Source of the DNA: Bin75 sp965223955
Lineage (GTDB): Bacteria; Nitrospirota; Nitrospiria; Nitrospirales; UBA8639
Direction of reading: 5' to 3'
DNA length: 64,000 bases
Assembly: GCA_965223955.1 (NCBI GenBank)
Contig: OZ245029.1
Location: 434,001 to 498,000 of the forward strand
Within the stretch, counting starts at the first letter, position 1; the number at the start of each line of letters is the position of its first letter. Below are positions 1 through 8,995 of the stretch, one piece after another. The notes under the pieces were generated by a model. The model did no database searches, had not been told where the DNA came from, and saw only the letters and a list, made by a program, of their open reading frames with translations. A program made the position numbers and the translations under genes.

Positions 1-1641
1 AGTATCTTTTTCGGATTCCGGGCGTAATGAGACCACTTGCGCCGTCCCGGTTTTTCCCGCAATCCGTACCATCGAAGATTGAGCCCGTCGCGCCGTTCCT
101 TCGGTCACCACCGATGCAAGAGCCGCCTGAATGGCTTCCAGTTGATGCGGTTGTAACGCAAGGGAAGGAGCTTGTGTCGGATTCCATTTTTCAATCCATT
201 CGCCCTCTCGTTCCCGCACTCCACGAACGACATGCGGTTGAACCGAAATCCCATTATTGCCAATGGTGGCGATCACTTTCGCCATTTGAAGTGGTGTGAC
301 CGTGACATACCCTTGTCCGATCGCCACGGAAATGGTTTCACCCGGGTACCATGGTTCCCCCAGGGTTTGTCGTTTCCATTCCGAGGACGGGATGAGTCCC
401 GTTCCTTCGGCAGGGAGGTCAATGCCCGTTCTCGCTCCTAACCCGAATCGTTTCGCATAGGCCGCAATGGTCTCCACACCCATGCGATGGCCTAATCGAT
501 AAAAATACACGTCACACGAGTGGGCTATCGCCTTATGTAAAGCGACCGCGCCATGACCATACTTCTTCCAATCCCGAAAGGTTCGGTTGCCCAATCGAAA
601 CCTTCCACCACAATGAAGCGTATCGGTGAGACCAATGGCCTTGGTCTCAAGGCCAGCCGTCGCCATAATGATTTTAAACGTGGAACCTGGAGGATACTGG
701 CCTTGAATCGCTCGGTTCGTCAGAGGATGGCTCGTGTCCTGAAGAATGTCGTTCCATTCATCGGAACGCAACCCGCGGGATAAGGCATTGGGGTCAAAAC
801 TTGGTCGACTCGCCAAGGCCAGGATCTCCCCCGTTTGCGGGTCCAAGGCCACAATCGCTCCGGCTTCTTCTCCCAACAAATCTTCCGCCAATTTCTGTAA
901 ACGAAAGTCTATCGTGAGATGCACGTCGTTTCCCACTTGCGGCTTGTCCACGGAAATCATACGTTTCTCATGACCCAAGGCATCGACCTCGATGAGTTTT
1001 CCCCCTCCCCGCCCTCGCAATGTCCTTTCATAGATCAGTTCCACGCCATACTGGCCTATGATGCTGCCCAGGGGAAGCCCTTGAAACTCTTCCCGTGCGA
1101 GCTGTTCCTCTGAGGCGCTGCCCACGTACCCGAGCACGTGGGCAGCGTAGGCACCTTGAGGATTGTTCCGCTGAAACTCCGGACGAATCACCACGCCGGG
1201 CAGATCCAACCGATGCGATTCGACAAGAACCGCTTCTTTGAGACTGATGCCTTTCTTAAGACGGATCGGCGTTCTCCCTCCCTGAACCTGAATCTTTTTG
1301 TTCAGCTCACTCCTGTCCAACGACAACAACTCGATGAGTTTCCCAAGCAATGCTTCACGGTCAGACACATCGCCGAGTTGCACGTACAAGTTGAAATCCG
1401 GAACGCTATTCGCCAGCACGATCCCGTTTCGGTCATAAATAAATCCGCGAACCGGATGCAACAACACCGATCGGGTCCGATTATCATGAGAGAGATTGCG
1501 ATAGTACGTCCCATCACGAACTTGTAGCTGCCATAACCGCACGACCAACAGCCCCACAATGATCAACACCACGATTTTGATGAGCAGTAATCGTCCCTGG
1601 ATGTCCGCTAGTCCGGTTGATTGGAGACCAGGATCAGTCAT
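1..1641 (-). CDS. mrdA: Penicillin-binding protein 2 (PBP2), C-terminus beyond window
   Basis: Class B transpeptidase that cross-links peptidoglycan during cell elongation, anchored in the inner membrane. The minus-strand frame is open from ATG at 1641 to the window edge, 547 codons. It has one N-terminal membrane helix (about residues 18-37), then a dimerisation region with HPVRGFIYDRNG, then the transpeptidase domain. The active-site boxes are visible: PPGSTFK (SxxK serine), SCD in the SxN position, and KTGTAQV near the edge. It lies 48 nt downstream of mreD in the same direction, the classic mreBCD-mrdA order. The last residues are outside the window. Family assignment is secure. Confidence 0.95.
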   Translation of the reverse strand, partial: MTDPGLQSTGLADIQGRLLLIKIVVLIIVGLLVVRLWQLQVRDGTYYRNLSHDNRTRSVLLHPVRGFIYDRNGIVLANSVPDFNLYVQLGDVSDREALLGKLIELLSLDRSELNKKIQVQGGRTPIRLKKGISLKEAVLVESHRLDLPGVVIRPEFQRNNPQGAYAAHVLGYVGSASEEQLAREEFQGLPLGSIIGQYGVELIYERTLRGRGGGKLIEVDALGHEKRMISVDKPQVGNDVHLTIDFRLQKLAEDLLGEEAGAIVALDPQTGEILALASRPSFDPNALSRGLRSDEWNDILQDTSHPLTNRAIQGQYPPGSTFKIIMATAGLETKAIGLTDTLHCGGRFRLGNRTFRDWKKYGHGAVALHKAIAHSCDVYFYRLGHRMGVETIAAYAKRFGLGARTGIDLPAEGTGLIPSSEWKRQTLGEPWYPGETISVAIGQGYVTVTPLQMAKVIATIGNNGISVQPHVVRGVREREGEWIEKWNPTQAPSLALQPHQLEAIQAALASVVTEGTARRAQSSMVRIAGKTGTAQVVSLRPESEKDT

Positions 1642-1689
1642 TGCCTGCTTCACCGACACACCTCATCTTGATGCATCTCAGGACGTCCT

Positions 1690-2178
1690 TCACGCACTTG
1701 GCACTTCGACCAGCCACCGTCCAATGATCCAATTGGCCACGATGGCCGCGAGTCCATCCAATATCGCTTGAGGAAGTAAGATAGAGGAAAACCCATGGAG
1801 CATCTCTCCCAGCCCCATTCCCATACGGGACGACAGTAAAAACACGATTGCCGAAAGAACGGAACACGCCATGATCGGCACAAAGGCTGCATAGGACGCC
1901 CTATTGGCCAAATTTTTGGCGAAGACGCCGGCCAAAAATCCCGCCCCGGCTTTCGTGAACGTATTCAGCCCAAACAGACCAGCAGAAAATAAATCCTGGA
2001 TAAACCCCAGGCAGAATCCCACGATCACTCCTGGAACCTGTCCTGTCCGAAATCCTACCAAACAGGCGATGACGAGACAAAGGTCCGGCTGAATCCCAAA
2101 AGGACTCAGAGTATAGAACAAGGTGGCCTGAAAGGAAAAAAGAAACAGGATGAAAACCGCATACGCACTGATCTTCAT
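1690..2178 (-). CDS. mreD: Rod shape-determining protein MreD
   Basis: Small integral membrane component of the elongation machinery. The 162 residues are almost entirely hydrophobic, with five or six predicted helices, and carry the MreD-like stretch GFRTGQVPGVIVGFCLGFIQD (split here as GFRTGQVPG then GFCLGFIQD) and FGLNTFTKAGAGF. The start codon overlaps the mreC stop by 4 nt, so translation is probably coupled. Position between mreC and mrdA supports the call as much as sequence does, since MreD is poorly conserved. Confidence 0.9.
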   Translation of the reverse strand: MKISAYAVFILFLFSFQATLFYTLSPFGIQPDLCLVIACLVGFRTGQVPGVIVGFCLGFIQDLFSAGLFGLNTFTKAGAGFLAGVFAKNLANRASYAAFVPIMACSVLSAIVFLLSSRMGMGLGEMLHGFSSILLPQAILDGLAAIVANWIIGRWLVEVPSA

Positions 2179-3077
2179 GGAGTTGGATTCTGGTGCCCTG
2201 GGGAAACCAACGCTTGCTCCAGGGAAATCATGGCTTCCGGTGATCGGGGAGAAACGACGATCAGCACTTCGTCCAACTGTCGAAACTGCACCACCGGCAC
2301 GATTTCGGCGGTTTGGAATAAACTGTCTTCACTTTCTTCAACGCGGGAGACTTCCCCAATCAACACCCCAGGTGGAAAGCCTCCCGTCAGCCCTGACGTG
2401 ACCACGGCATCACCTTTTTTGACCGAGGAAAGCGGGGGGATATATTTCATGCGCACAAGCCCTTGCGACGTTCCCTGAACAATCCCTTCATCTCGCGTTC
2501 GTTGAACCCTTCCCGCAATGGCAACGTTCGGGTCGATCGCCAACAAGGCAATGCTCGTAGCCCCTGAGGTTCTGACGATTCGCCCCACTGCCCCGGCCGG
2601 CGTGATGACACCCATTTGCTCTCGAATACCACCATCTTCACCTTTATTCAGAATCACGCCTTGATACCAATTCGACAGACTTCGGCCAATGACCTTTGCG
2701 GCCACCGTCCGGACCGATTCGTCCGTCTGAAATTCCAATAACGCGGCTAACCGTTCGGCCGTCAAGGCCTGTTCTCGCAATCGATTCACTTCACCTGTGA
2801 GTTGCTGGACTTTTTTCCGAAGCTCGCGGTTTTGTTCGGAAAGGCCCTGGAGGGCAATATACTGCATCCACCATTCCCGCATGTCCCGATCAAGTGTGGC
2901 CATGCCCTCAAGAGGAATGGCGACGAGGTCGGCCAAGGGTTGGCCTATCGTGTGGAGAAGGAATTGAGATTGCCGAGGCAGGAGGGCGAACACGACAAAG
3001 GCGACAACCAAGAGGGCCACGCTGGCCCGCTTCACGCCGGAACCCCAAAATACCCCAGGCCGAAACCGGCCACGCAT
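2175..3077 (-). CDS. mreC: Rod shape-determining protein MreC
   Basis: Periplasmic scaffold that links MreB filaments to PBP2 and other elongasome enzymes. The 300-residue protein has one N-terminal membrane helix (about residues 16-36), a coiled coil rich in Leu/Glu/Arg (about 60-115), and the beta-domain with GVITPAGAVGRIVRTS and VKKGDAVVTSGLTGGFPPGVLIGEV, typical of the family. It starts 15 nt after the mreB stop and overlaps mreD by 4 nt. Confidence 0.93.
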   Translation of the reverse strand: MRGRFRPGVFWGSGVKRASVALLVVAFVVFALLPRQSQFLLHTIGQPLADLVAIPLEGMATLDRDMREWWMQYIALQGLSEQNRELRKKVQQLTGEVNRLREQALTAERLAALLEFQTDESVRTVAAKVIGRSLSNWYQGVILNKGEDGGIREQMGVITPAGAVGRIVRTSGATSIALLAIDPNVAIAGRVQRTRDEGIVQGTSQGLVRMKYIPPLSSVKKGDAVVTSGLTGGFPPGVLIGEVSRVEESEDSLFQTAEIVPVVQFRQLDEVLIVVSPRSPEAMISLEQALVSPGHQNPTP

Positions 3078-3092
3078 AAGAAAGTTGTTCCT

Positions 3093-4136
3093 TTACGAAC
3101 GGACCGTCGACATAGAGGAGACACTTCGCAGGAGGGTGAGCTCTTCGAGCGTTTTCCCTACTCCTAAGACTACAGAAGTGAGTGGATCATCGACATTGAC
3201 AATAGGAAGGCCGGTTTCTTCCCGCAACCGGGCATCCAACCCGCGTAACAGAGCCCCACCCCCTGTCAACACAATTCCTCGATCAACAATATCTCCCGCC
3301 AATTCAGGGGGGGTATGTTCCAAAGCCAACTTAATGGCCGACACAATGGCCGTCAGGCATTCTTGCAAGGCTTCCCGGACTTCACCGTCTTCCAGCGCAA
3401 TGTTCCGGGGAATCCCGGAAACCAAATCCCGCCCTTTGACCATCATTTGGGCTTTCTCTTCCAACGGATAGGCGGAGCCAATGCCCAACTTCACTCGTTC
3501 GGCCATATGTTCGCCGATCAATAAATTATGTTCACGCTTCACGTGATTAATAATAGCCGAGTCCATCTGGTCACCCGCTACTTTCACGGATTCACTGTAG
3601 ACGATGCCCCCCAATGAAATGACGGCAACATCGGTCGTGCCCCCCCCAACGTCGACCACCATGTTCCCTGACGGCTCGGTGATGGGCAGCCCCGCTCCAA
3701 TGGCCGCCGCGACGGGTTCTTCAATCAAATAGACTTCGCGAGCACCAGCTAACTCCGCTGATTCCTTCACGGCTCGCTGTTCAACTTGCGTGATTCGTGA
3801 AGGAACGCCAATGATGATCCGAGGCCGGACAAACGCCGTACGATTGTGAACCTTGGTAATAAAATAGCGAAGCATACGCTCGGCCATTTCAAAGTCCGCG
3901 ATGACCCCTTCCTTCATCGGACGAATGGCGGAAATGTTTCCGGGCGTCCGTCCGACCATTCGTTTGGCTTCGATCCCCACGGCTAAAATTTTATTAGAGT
4001 GCCGTTCAATAGCCACAACGGACGGTTCATTCAACACAATGCCTTTCCCCTGGACATAGACCAGGGTATGGGCCGTCCCCAGGTCAATGGCCATGTCACT
4101 CGAGAAGAGGCTCAAAAATCGACTGATCAATCCCAT
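3093..4136 (-). CDS. mreB: Rod shape-determining protein MreB (actin homologue)
   Basis: Cytoplasmic actin-like ATPase that forms membrane-bound filaments directing side-wall synthesis. The length of 347 residues is standard. Phosphate-1 loop DLGTAHTLVYVQGKG, phosphate-2 motif VDVGGGTTDVAVISLGG and adenosine-binding GGGALLRGLD are all intact. The N-terminus MGLISRFLSLFSSD is amphipathic and probably membrane-binding. It is the first gene of the operon and has a likely promoter about 270 nt upstream. Confidence 0.97.
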   Translation of the reverse strand: MGLISRFLSLFSSDMAIDLGTAHTLVYVQGKGIVLNEPSVVAIERHSNKILAVGIEAKRMVGRTPGNISAIRPMKEGVIADFEMAERMLRYFITKVHNRTAFVRPRIIIGVPSRITQVEQRAVKESAELAGAREVYLIEEPVAAAIGAGLPITEPSGNMVVDVGGGTTDVAVISLGGIVYSESVKVAGDQMDSAIINHVKREHNLLIGEHMAERVKLGIGSAYPLEEKAQMMVKGRDLVSGIPRNIALEDGEVREALQECLTAIVSAIKLALEHTPPELAGDIVDRGIVLTGGGALLRGLDARLREETGLPIVNVDDPLTSVVLGVGKTLEELTLLRSVSSMSTVRS

Positions 4137-4660
4137 AATTTTTTCGCTAGCGGAGATGACACCTCAGGGCTAAGTTCGCGGACAGTTCTCGCGGAGAACT
4201 CGCCCCGATTGCTCCTTGAATCCATTCGCCACTTCTTTCGATGAGAAACTCCCCATGGATTCGCTCTCCAGGAGCAAGAAAGACCACAACTCACATGCGG
4301 CAGGGAATATTGTTTTTCGGAGAGACGAACGTTCGAAGAGAAGGGCGAACACTGCTTGTTCGCTCTCCGATCAACCCCCCACACGGGAAGTACCCACCCT
4401 ATAAGGTGGTTAGTATAGCAGACCTCCCGCCTAACCTCAAAATTTTTGACTTCCATATGAGACCGTCGGGTCGAGGCTAGGCATTGCGTCAGAGACTCGG
4501 CGGGAGTGCGTCCGTCCGGGGATGGGTGAAGGCGGGGACGGATCACCATTGACACGCCTTCAAAGAGCGGTAAAAATAGTTTGTCGTCACCCCATGAAAT
4601 ATACGCATCTGTCTCTTTGCCCGGCTCCGGACATTCTCTCTGGAAAATCCAGGTTACGAC
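4137..4660. other. Intergenic region upstream of mreB and the permease gene
   Basis: Divergent intergenic stretch of 524 nt. It holds the mreB promoter listed separately. The long open frame across it on the minus strand has no recognisable protein and runs into the permease gene antisense. Base composition rises in GC towards the right end, where the putative acquired block begins. No RNA gene seen. Confidence 0.6.
4412..4440 (-). promoter_or_regulatory. Sigma70-type promoter for mreBCD-mrdA
   Basis: On the minus strand, TTGAGG (4440-4435) is followed after exactly 17 nt by TATACT (4417-4412), close to the consensus -35/-10 pair. Transcription from about 4405 would give mreB a leader of roughly 270 nt. 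Seen in sequence; activity is inferred. Confidence 0.55.
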
Positions 4661-6388
4661 ATGAATCCCAACGATTCCAACCGTCGCACGGGCATCCGCT
4701 ACCAACCCGACGAAAAACCGCCGATGGCGCTCGCCTTCGGGCTCGGTCTGCAACTCGCCATTCTCAGTGTGGCCGCCACGGTATTGGTGCCGGCCATCAT
4801 CATCCGGGCCGCCGGTGGGACCGAATCCTACCTGTCATGGGCGGTGTTCGCCGCGGTCGCGGTCTGCGGCGCAACCACGGTGCTGCAGGCGGTCCGGTTC
4901 GGCCAAATCGGCTCGGGCTACGTACTCTTGATGAGCATCTCCGGAGCCTCCATTGCGGTCAGTATCACCGCGCTCGCCGAGGGAGGGCCGGCGATGCTCG
5001 CCACCCTGGTCGTCGTCTCCTCGATCGTCCCGCTCACGCTTTCCGCGCGGCTCTCGTTGCTCCGGCGAATCCTGACGCCGACGGTCACGGGAACGGTCAT
5101 CATGCTGATACCGGTCACGGTGATGTCGCACGTCTTCAATATGCTGAAGGACGTGCCGGACGGGGTTCCAGCGGTGGCCGCTCCGCTGAGCGCCTTTGCG
5201 ACCGTACTCGTCATCGCCGGCAGTGTCCTGAAAGGGACGGGGGTGCTACGCCTCTGGGCACCGGTCATCGGCATCGTCGCCGGTTCGGCAGTCGCCGGGA
5301 TTTTCGGCCTCTACGACATCACCCGCGTTATTGAGGCGTCATGGATCGGTCTTCCGCAGGGCGCATGGCCGGGCTTTGATCTCGACTTCGGGCCCGTTTT
5401 CTGGACGCTTCTTCCGGCGTTCGTGTTCGTGGCCCTGATCGACACGATGCAAACGATCAGCGCGTCGGTCGCCATTCAGCAGGTATCCTGGCGCCAACCT
5501 CGCGCGGTGGATTTCCGGTCGGTGCAGGGCGCGGTGGCCGCCGCCGGAGTCGCCAAACTGCTGGCCGGCCTCTCGGGAACGGTGCCGAACACGACCTACT
5601 CGACGACCGTATCGGTGACCGAACTCACCGGGGTCGGCGCCCGTAGCGTCGGTATCGCCCTCGGGGCCGTGCTTATCGTACTGGCGTTTCTTCCCAAGGC
5701 GCTCGCCGTGGTCCTGGCGATACCGGGCCCGGTCGGCGCAGCCTATCTCGCCGTCTTTCTGGCGATGCTGTTCGTCATCGGCATGAACCTGGTCGTCCAG
5801 GACGGGATTGACTATCGCAAGGGACTTGTCTGTGGCGTCGCGTTCTGGATGGGGGTCGGCTTCCAAAACGGCATGATCTTCCCCGAGTATGTTTCGGAAT
5901 TCGCCGGCGGTCTTCTTCAGAACGGGATGACGGCCGGCGGGTTCGTGGCCATCCTCATGACCCTGTTCACGGATCTGACAAAACCTCGACGCCGGCTGGA
6001 GGTGGAGTTCAAGGTCTCGGCCCTGCCGAAGATCAGGGAGTTTCTCTTCGGATTCGCGTCCCAAAGCGGTTGGGATACAAAGATGGCGAACCGGCTCGAC
6101 GCCGCCAGCGAGGAGACTCTGCTGACGCTCATACGACGGGACGACGGCGGCGACCGGCGCTTGCTCCTGGTTGCCTACAAGGAAGACGGCGGGGCGGTCC
6201 TTGAGTTTGTTGCCTCGACCGGCGAGGAAAACCTGCAGGACCGGATCGCGCTGCTTGGCGCGCGGATCGACGAAGCCCTGGTCGAACAGGAAGTTTCACT
6301 GCGGTTGTTACAGCACTTTGCGTCCTCGGTTCGCCACCAGCAATACCATGGCACGGATATCGTGACCATCAGGGTGGAAACCCCATGA
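4661..6388 (+). CDS. NCS2-type xanthine/uracil permease fused to an RsbW-like ATPase-fold domain
   Basis: Residues about 20-440 form a nucleobase-cation symporter-2 permease with 12-14 predicted helices and the family stretch GLSGTVPNTTYSTTVSVTELTG followed by GVGARSVGI. The substrate could be a purine, pyrimidine or related compound; the sequence does not decide. Residues about 445-575 are not part of a usual permease: they resemble the HATPase fold of RsbW/SpoIIAB anti-sigma kinases (ANRLDAASEETLLTL at the N-box position, ending TDIVTIRVE). The N-box Asn, the DxGxG-type G1 box and the glycine-rich G2 box are missing, so ATP binding is doubtful. It is followed by an opposite-strand RsbW-like gene and then by STAS and PP2C genes, which suggests that this tail is a docking site for a STAS protein. 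The Shine-Dalgarno before ATG 4661 is weak. Confidence 0.82.
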   Translation: MNPNDSNRRTGIRYQPDEKPPMALAFGLGLQLAILSVAATVLVPAIIIRAAGGTESYLSWAVFAAVAVCGATTVLQAVRFGQIGSGYVLLMSISGASIAVSITALAEGGPAMLATLVVVSSIVPLTLSARLSLLRRILTPTVTGTVIMLIPVTVMSHVFNMLKDVPDGVPAVAAPLSAFATVLVIAGSVLKGTGVLRLWAPVIGIVAGSAVAGIFGLYDITRVIEASWIGLPQGAWPGFDLDFGPVFWTLLPAFVFVALIDTMQTISASVAIQQVSWRQPRAVDFRSVQGAVAAAGVAKLLAGLSGTVPNTTYSTTVSVTELTGVGARSVGIALGAVLIVLAFLPKALAVVLAIPGPVGAAYLAVFLAMLFVIGMNLVVQDGIDYRKGLVCGVAFWMGVGFQNGMIFPEYVSEFAGGLLQNGMTAGGFVAILMTLFTDLTKPRRRLEVEFKVSALPKIREFLFGFASQSGWDTKMANRLDAASEETLLTLIRRDDGGDRRLLLVAYKEDGGAVLEFVASTGEENLQDRIALLGARIDEALVEQEVSLRLLQHFASSVRHQQYHGTDIVTIRVETP

Positions 6389-6510
6389 CCGATTCGCAAC
6401 GGCCAGACGTGCCGAACGTGAATGATCCTTGTGCTACGGTCCAGACGTTGACGAGGAAGACTCCGGCTCTGAGTGTTGTGGCCTTGCAACCACCAGGAGA
6501 CAGACACGAT

Positions 6511-6948
6511 TCATTCGGTTTGCCCGGCCTGGGAGGTTCCCCCGATTTTGCACCGCAAGGTCACGCGGTTGCGTTCGGCAACCCGCTCGTACGCGTATTC
6601 ATCCGCAAACTTTTTCGTGAGATAGATGCCCAGACCCCCAATGGGCCGATCCGTCAGGGACGAGGTGGTATCCGCCTCGGGCGCGTCGTCGAACGGGTTG
6701 AACGCGGGTCCGTTATCTTCAAGCCGAGCCACGACAAACGTTTCTTCCAAAGACAGACACAACTCCAGTTCCGGTCCGGACACCGCTTGCAGGGAGTAGT
6801 TCACACTATTGGTGATCAGTTCTTCAAGCATCAGATTCAGGCGATTCTGTAACCCCATATCCAGTTCGTGGGCACTGGCAAAGTCTTCAAGAGACTGCTC
6901 CAGTTCCGTAATCGAGGACAAGTCCGGGGTAAAGGAAATCTGCTTCAT
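6511..6948 (-). CDS. RsbW-like serine-protein kinase / anti-sigma-type ATP-binding protein
   Basis: Cytoplasmic HATPase_c_2 protein of 145 residues. Partner-switching kinases of this family phosphorylate a STAS antagonist on serine and otherwise sequester a target, classically a sigma factor. The N-box LEELITNSVNY, G1 box DNGPAFNPFD and G2 box GGLGIYLTKKF are all present, so it should bind ATP. It is convergent with the permease gene and divergent from the STAS gene 435 nt away. No sigma factor gene is nearby, so its target is unknown. Confidence 0.88.
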   Translation of the reverse strand: MKQISFTPDLSSITELEQSLEDFASAHELDMGLQNRLNLMLEELITNSVNYSLQAVSGPELELCLSLEETFVVARLEDNGPAFNPFDDAPEADTTSSLTDRPIGGLGIYLTKKFADEYAYERVAERNRVTLRCKIGGTSQAGQTE

Positions 6949-7383
6949 GCCAGTAGGGGACGGCCCCTCTGCCGTCCAAAATATGTGACCAAATCATACA
7001 CATATCGTTTGCGTTAGTATAGCCTCGGCACGGTATTTTTCTGTTGCGCCGAATCAACATGCCAATTCCAAATGGGAAGAGACAAACCCCGGCCACTCAA
7101 CCGGCCAAACCGCTGCAGAAAGGGTATGGTGATGGTATTGGCATGCCGACTCCAATGGAGTACTATCAGCGATCCCTACCGACTGATGCGGCTCTTATGC
7201 GTAAAACCCTAATATGGCGTAGGCACAGACACGGCTATTGAAGCAAAATTCGGGGAATGATATTCTATCTCTGATTAACGAAACCTTCCTCATGGAAGGG
7301 TATGTATGGACGTTGACTGAAGAGAGACAAGTCGTACTTTATTGAGTTTCTTTACGTGAGACGCAAATTGGAGGAAAGAACGC
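6949..7383. other. Divergent regulatory gap between the RsbW-like and STAS genes
   Basis: No convincing gene in 435 nt. It contains an inverted pair CATGCCAAT (about 7058) / ATTGGCATG (about 7137) and an AT-rich stretch near 7240-7340. Promoters for both flanking genes must lie here, but I cannot pick a clear -35/-10 pair. Confidence 0.45.
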
Positions 7384-7734
7384 ATGGAGGAAAAACCTAA
7401 GCTATCCGTGGAAGCCGAACAGAGTGACAAGGCCACGATCCTTATCGTAGTCGGGCGAGTGGATGGTTCCAGCGTGGGAATTCTGGAGAGTGCCGTACAG
7501 GAACAGATCAATGCCGGTCATAAAACACTGCTCTTTGATTTCAAGGATATGAGTTATATCAGCAGTGCCGGGTTGCGTGCGCTGCTGATCGCGGCTCGTC
7601 TGACACAGAAGGAAGGAGGCAAGGCACTGTTCTGCGCCCTTGCCGAGCACATCGCTGAAATCTTCGAGATCAGCGGGTTCAATGAAATTCTGGACATTCG
7701 CGCCACCCGGGCCGATGCGCTTGGGGCGCTGTAA
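7384..7734 (+). CDS. STAS-domain anti-sigma factor antagonist (RsbV/SpoIIAA family)
   Basis: Single STAS domain of 116 residues. The conserved phosphorylation loop MSYISSAGLRALL is intact; by alignment with SpoIIAA the acceptor is Ser61. Unphosphorylated antagonist binds the RsbW-type kinase and releases its target; the kinase inactivates it and a PP2C phosphatase reactivates it. A strong ribosome site (GGAGG, about 7370) precedes the ATG. The phosphatase gene follows after 67 nt, so the two are probably cotranscribed. Confidence 0.92.
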   Translation: MEEKPKLSVEAEQSDKATILIVVGRVDGSSVGILESAVQEQINAGHKTLLFDFKDMSYISSAGLRALLIAARLTQKEGGKALFCALAEHIAEIFEISGFNEILDIRATRADALGAL

Positions 7735-7801
7735 TTGACGGCTCGTGCATGAATGGTCGATCCATGAATACCATCAAAAAAACTGACTGGGTATCCAAGA
7801 C

Positions 7802-8974
7802 ATGAATAAATCACCAACTCAGGTGCTTGTCGTCGATGACGAAGAAGATCTTGAGTTACTGGTACGTCAGAAATTCCGCCGCCGGATCCGGGATGGGGAG
7901 CTCAAGTTTCTTTTTGCCCACAATGGCAAAGAGGCCCTTGAGACGCTGGCGGAAAACCCTGATGTCTACCTGGTCCTCTCCGACATCAACATGCCGGTGA
8001 TGGATGGTCTCACCATGCTGGGTCAGCTTGCAGATTCCGAACAGGACGTGCAGGCGGTGATCGTATCCGCCTACGGCGATATGAAGAACATTCGCACCGC
8101 CATGAACCGTGGGGCGTTTGACTTTCTGACCAAACCGATTGATTTCAACGATCTTGAAACGACCATCGAAAAGGGCCTCAGGCACGTGCAAGCCCTGCAA
8201 ATTGCCCTGGACACCCGTGACCGGCTGGTAGCCGTCAAGCAGGAACTTGAGATGGCCCGGGAAGTCCAGATGTCCCTTCAGCCGGCGGAGATACCGGCCA
8301 ACGAGAACCACGACGTGAAGGCGGTCATCATCCCGGCCAAGGAAGTCGGCGGGGACCTGTACGATTTCTTTTTCATTGACGAGTCACGCATCGGACTGGT
8401 GATTGCGGACGTGTCCGGCAAAGGGGTGCCTGCGGCGTTGTTCACGACCGTGACCCGGGCACTCCTGCGAGCGACCGTCTCAAGAGGCTACGCCTCACCG
8501 GGCGATTGCCTGACGATGGTCAATGAACTGCTCTGCGAGAGCAACCCGTCCTGTATCTTCATCACGCTGTTTTTCGGGGTGCTTGACCTGCGGAGCGGCG
8601 AGTTGAGCTATTCCAACGCCGGGCACAATCCCCCCAGGGTAGTGAAACCTGATTCCCGGGTCGAGGTGGTGCCAAAAACCGGCAATCTGGTGCTGGGGAT
8701 CCAACCCGGCCACACGTATAACAATAAACAGATTCATCTGATGCCTAATGACACCCTGTTCCTGTACACCGACGGTATCACGGAAGCGGAAAACATCAAT
8801 TATGAGGAATTCTCTGAGTCGCGACTCGACGAGAAGCTGGCCGGACTTGCCGGTACGAGTTCTGAACGGGTAGCAACAGAGATCGTGGACGCCGTGCAGG
8901 AATTTGTCGGAGATGCCCCGCAATCGGATGACATCACCTGCGTGGCGGCACGTTTTCGGCCAACCCCCTCGTAA
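7802..8974 (+). CDS. Response regulator with PP2C (SpoIIE/RsbU-type) phosphatase output
   Basis: Residues 1-125 form a receiver domain: acidic pair DDEED (12-16), phospho-acceptor Asp61 in SDINMP, and Lys in LTKPIDF. A helical linker (about 130-165) leads to a PP2C-type serine phosphatase domain with the metal-binding motifs GGDLYD, IADVSGKG and SDDITC. Phosphorylation by a histidine kinase should switch the phosphatase, which would then dephosphorylate the STAS protein encoded just upstream. The cognate kinase is probably the one at 10147-12441. Length 390 residues, typical of RsbU-like response regulators. Confidence 0.93.
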   Translation: MNKSPTQVLVVDDEEDLELLVRQKFRRRIRDGELKFLFAHNGKEALETLAENPDVYLVLSDINMPVMDGLTMLGQLADSEQDVQAVIVSAYGDMKNIRTAMNRGAFDFLTKPIDFNDLETTIEKGLRHVQALQIALDTRDRLVAVKQELEMAREVQMSLQPAEIPANENHDVKAVIIPAKEVGGDLYDFFFIDESRIGLVIADVSGKGVPAALFTTVTRALLRATVSRGYASPGDCLTMVNELLCESNPSCIFITLFFGVLDLRSGELSYSNAGHNPPRVVKPDSRVEVVPKTGNLVLGIQPGHTYNNKQIHLMPNDTLFLYTDGITEAENINYEEFSESRLDEKLAGLAGTSSERVATEIVDAVQEFVGDAPQSDDITCVAARFRPTPS

Positions 8975-8995
8975 CAACACAAACCTGCTCTGCCC

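Noticed and set aside
4127..4753. Long minus-strand open frame upstream of mreB
   Set aside because: It overlaps both the mreB promoter and the permease start, has no family similarity and reads as composition noise.
5339..6064. 241-codon minus-strand frame inside the permease gene
   Set aside because: Antisense shadow of a GC-rich gene; sequence is Arg/Asp/Gly-rich with no domain.
7044..7241. 65-codon frame upstream of the STAS gene
   Set aside because: No ribosome site, no recognisable features, and codon use unlike neighbours.
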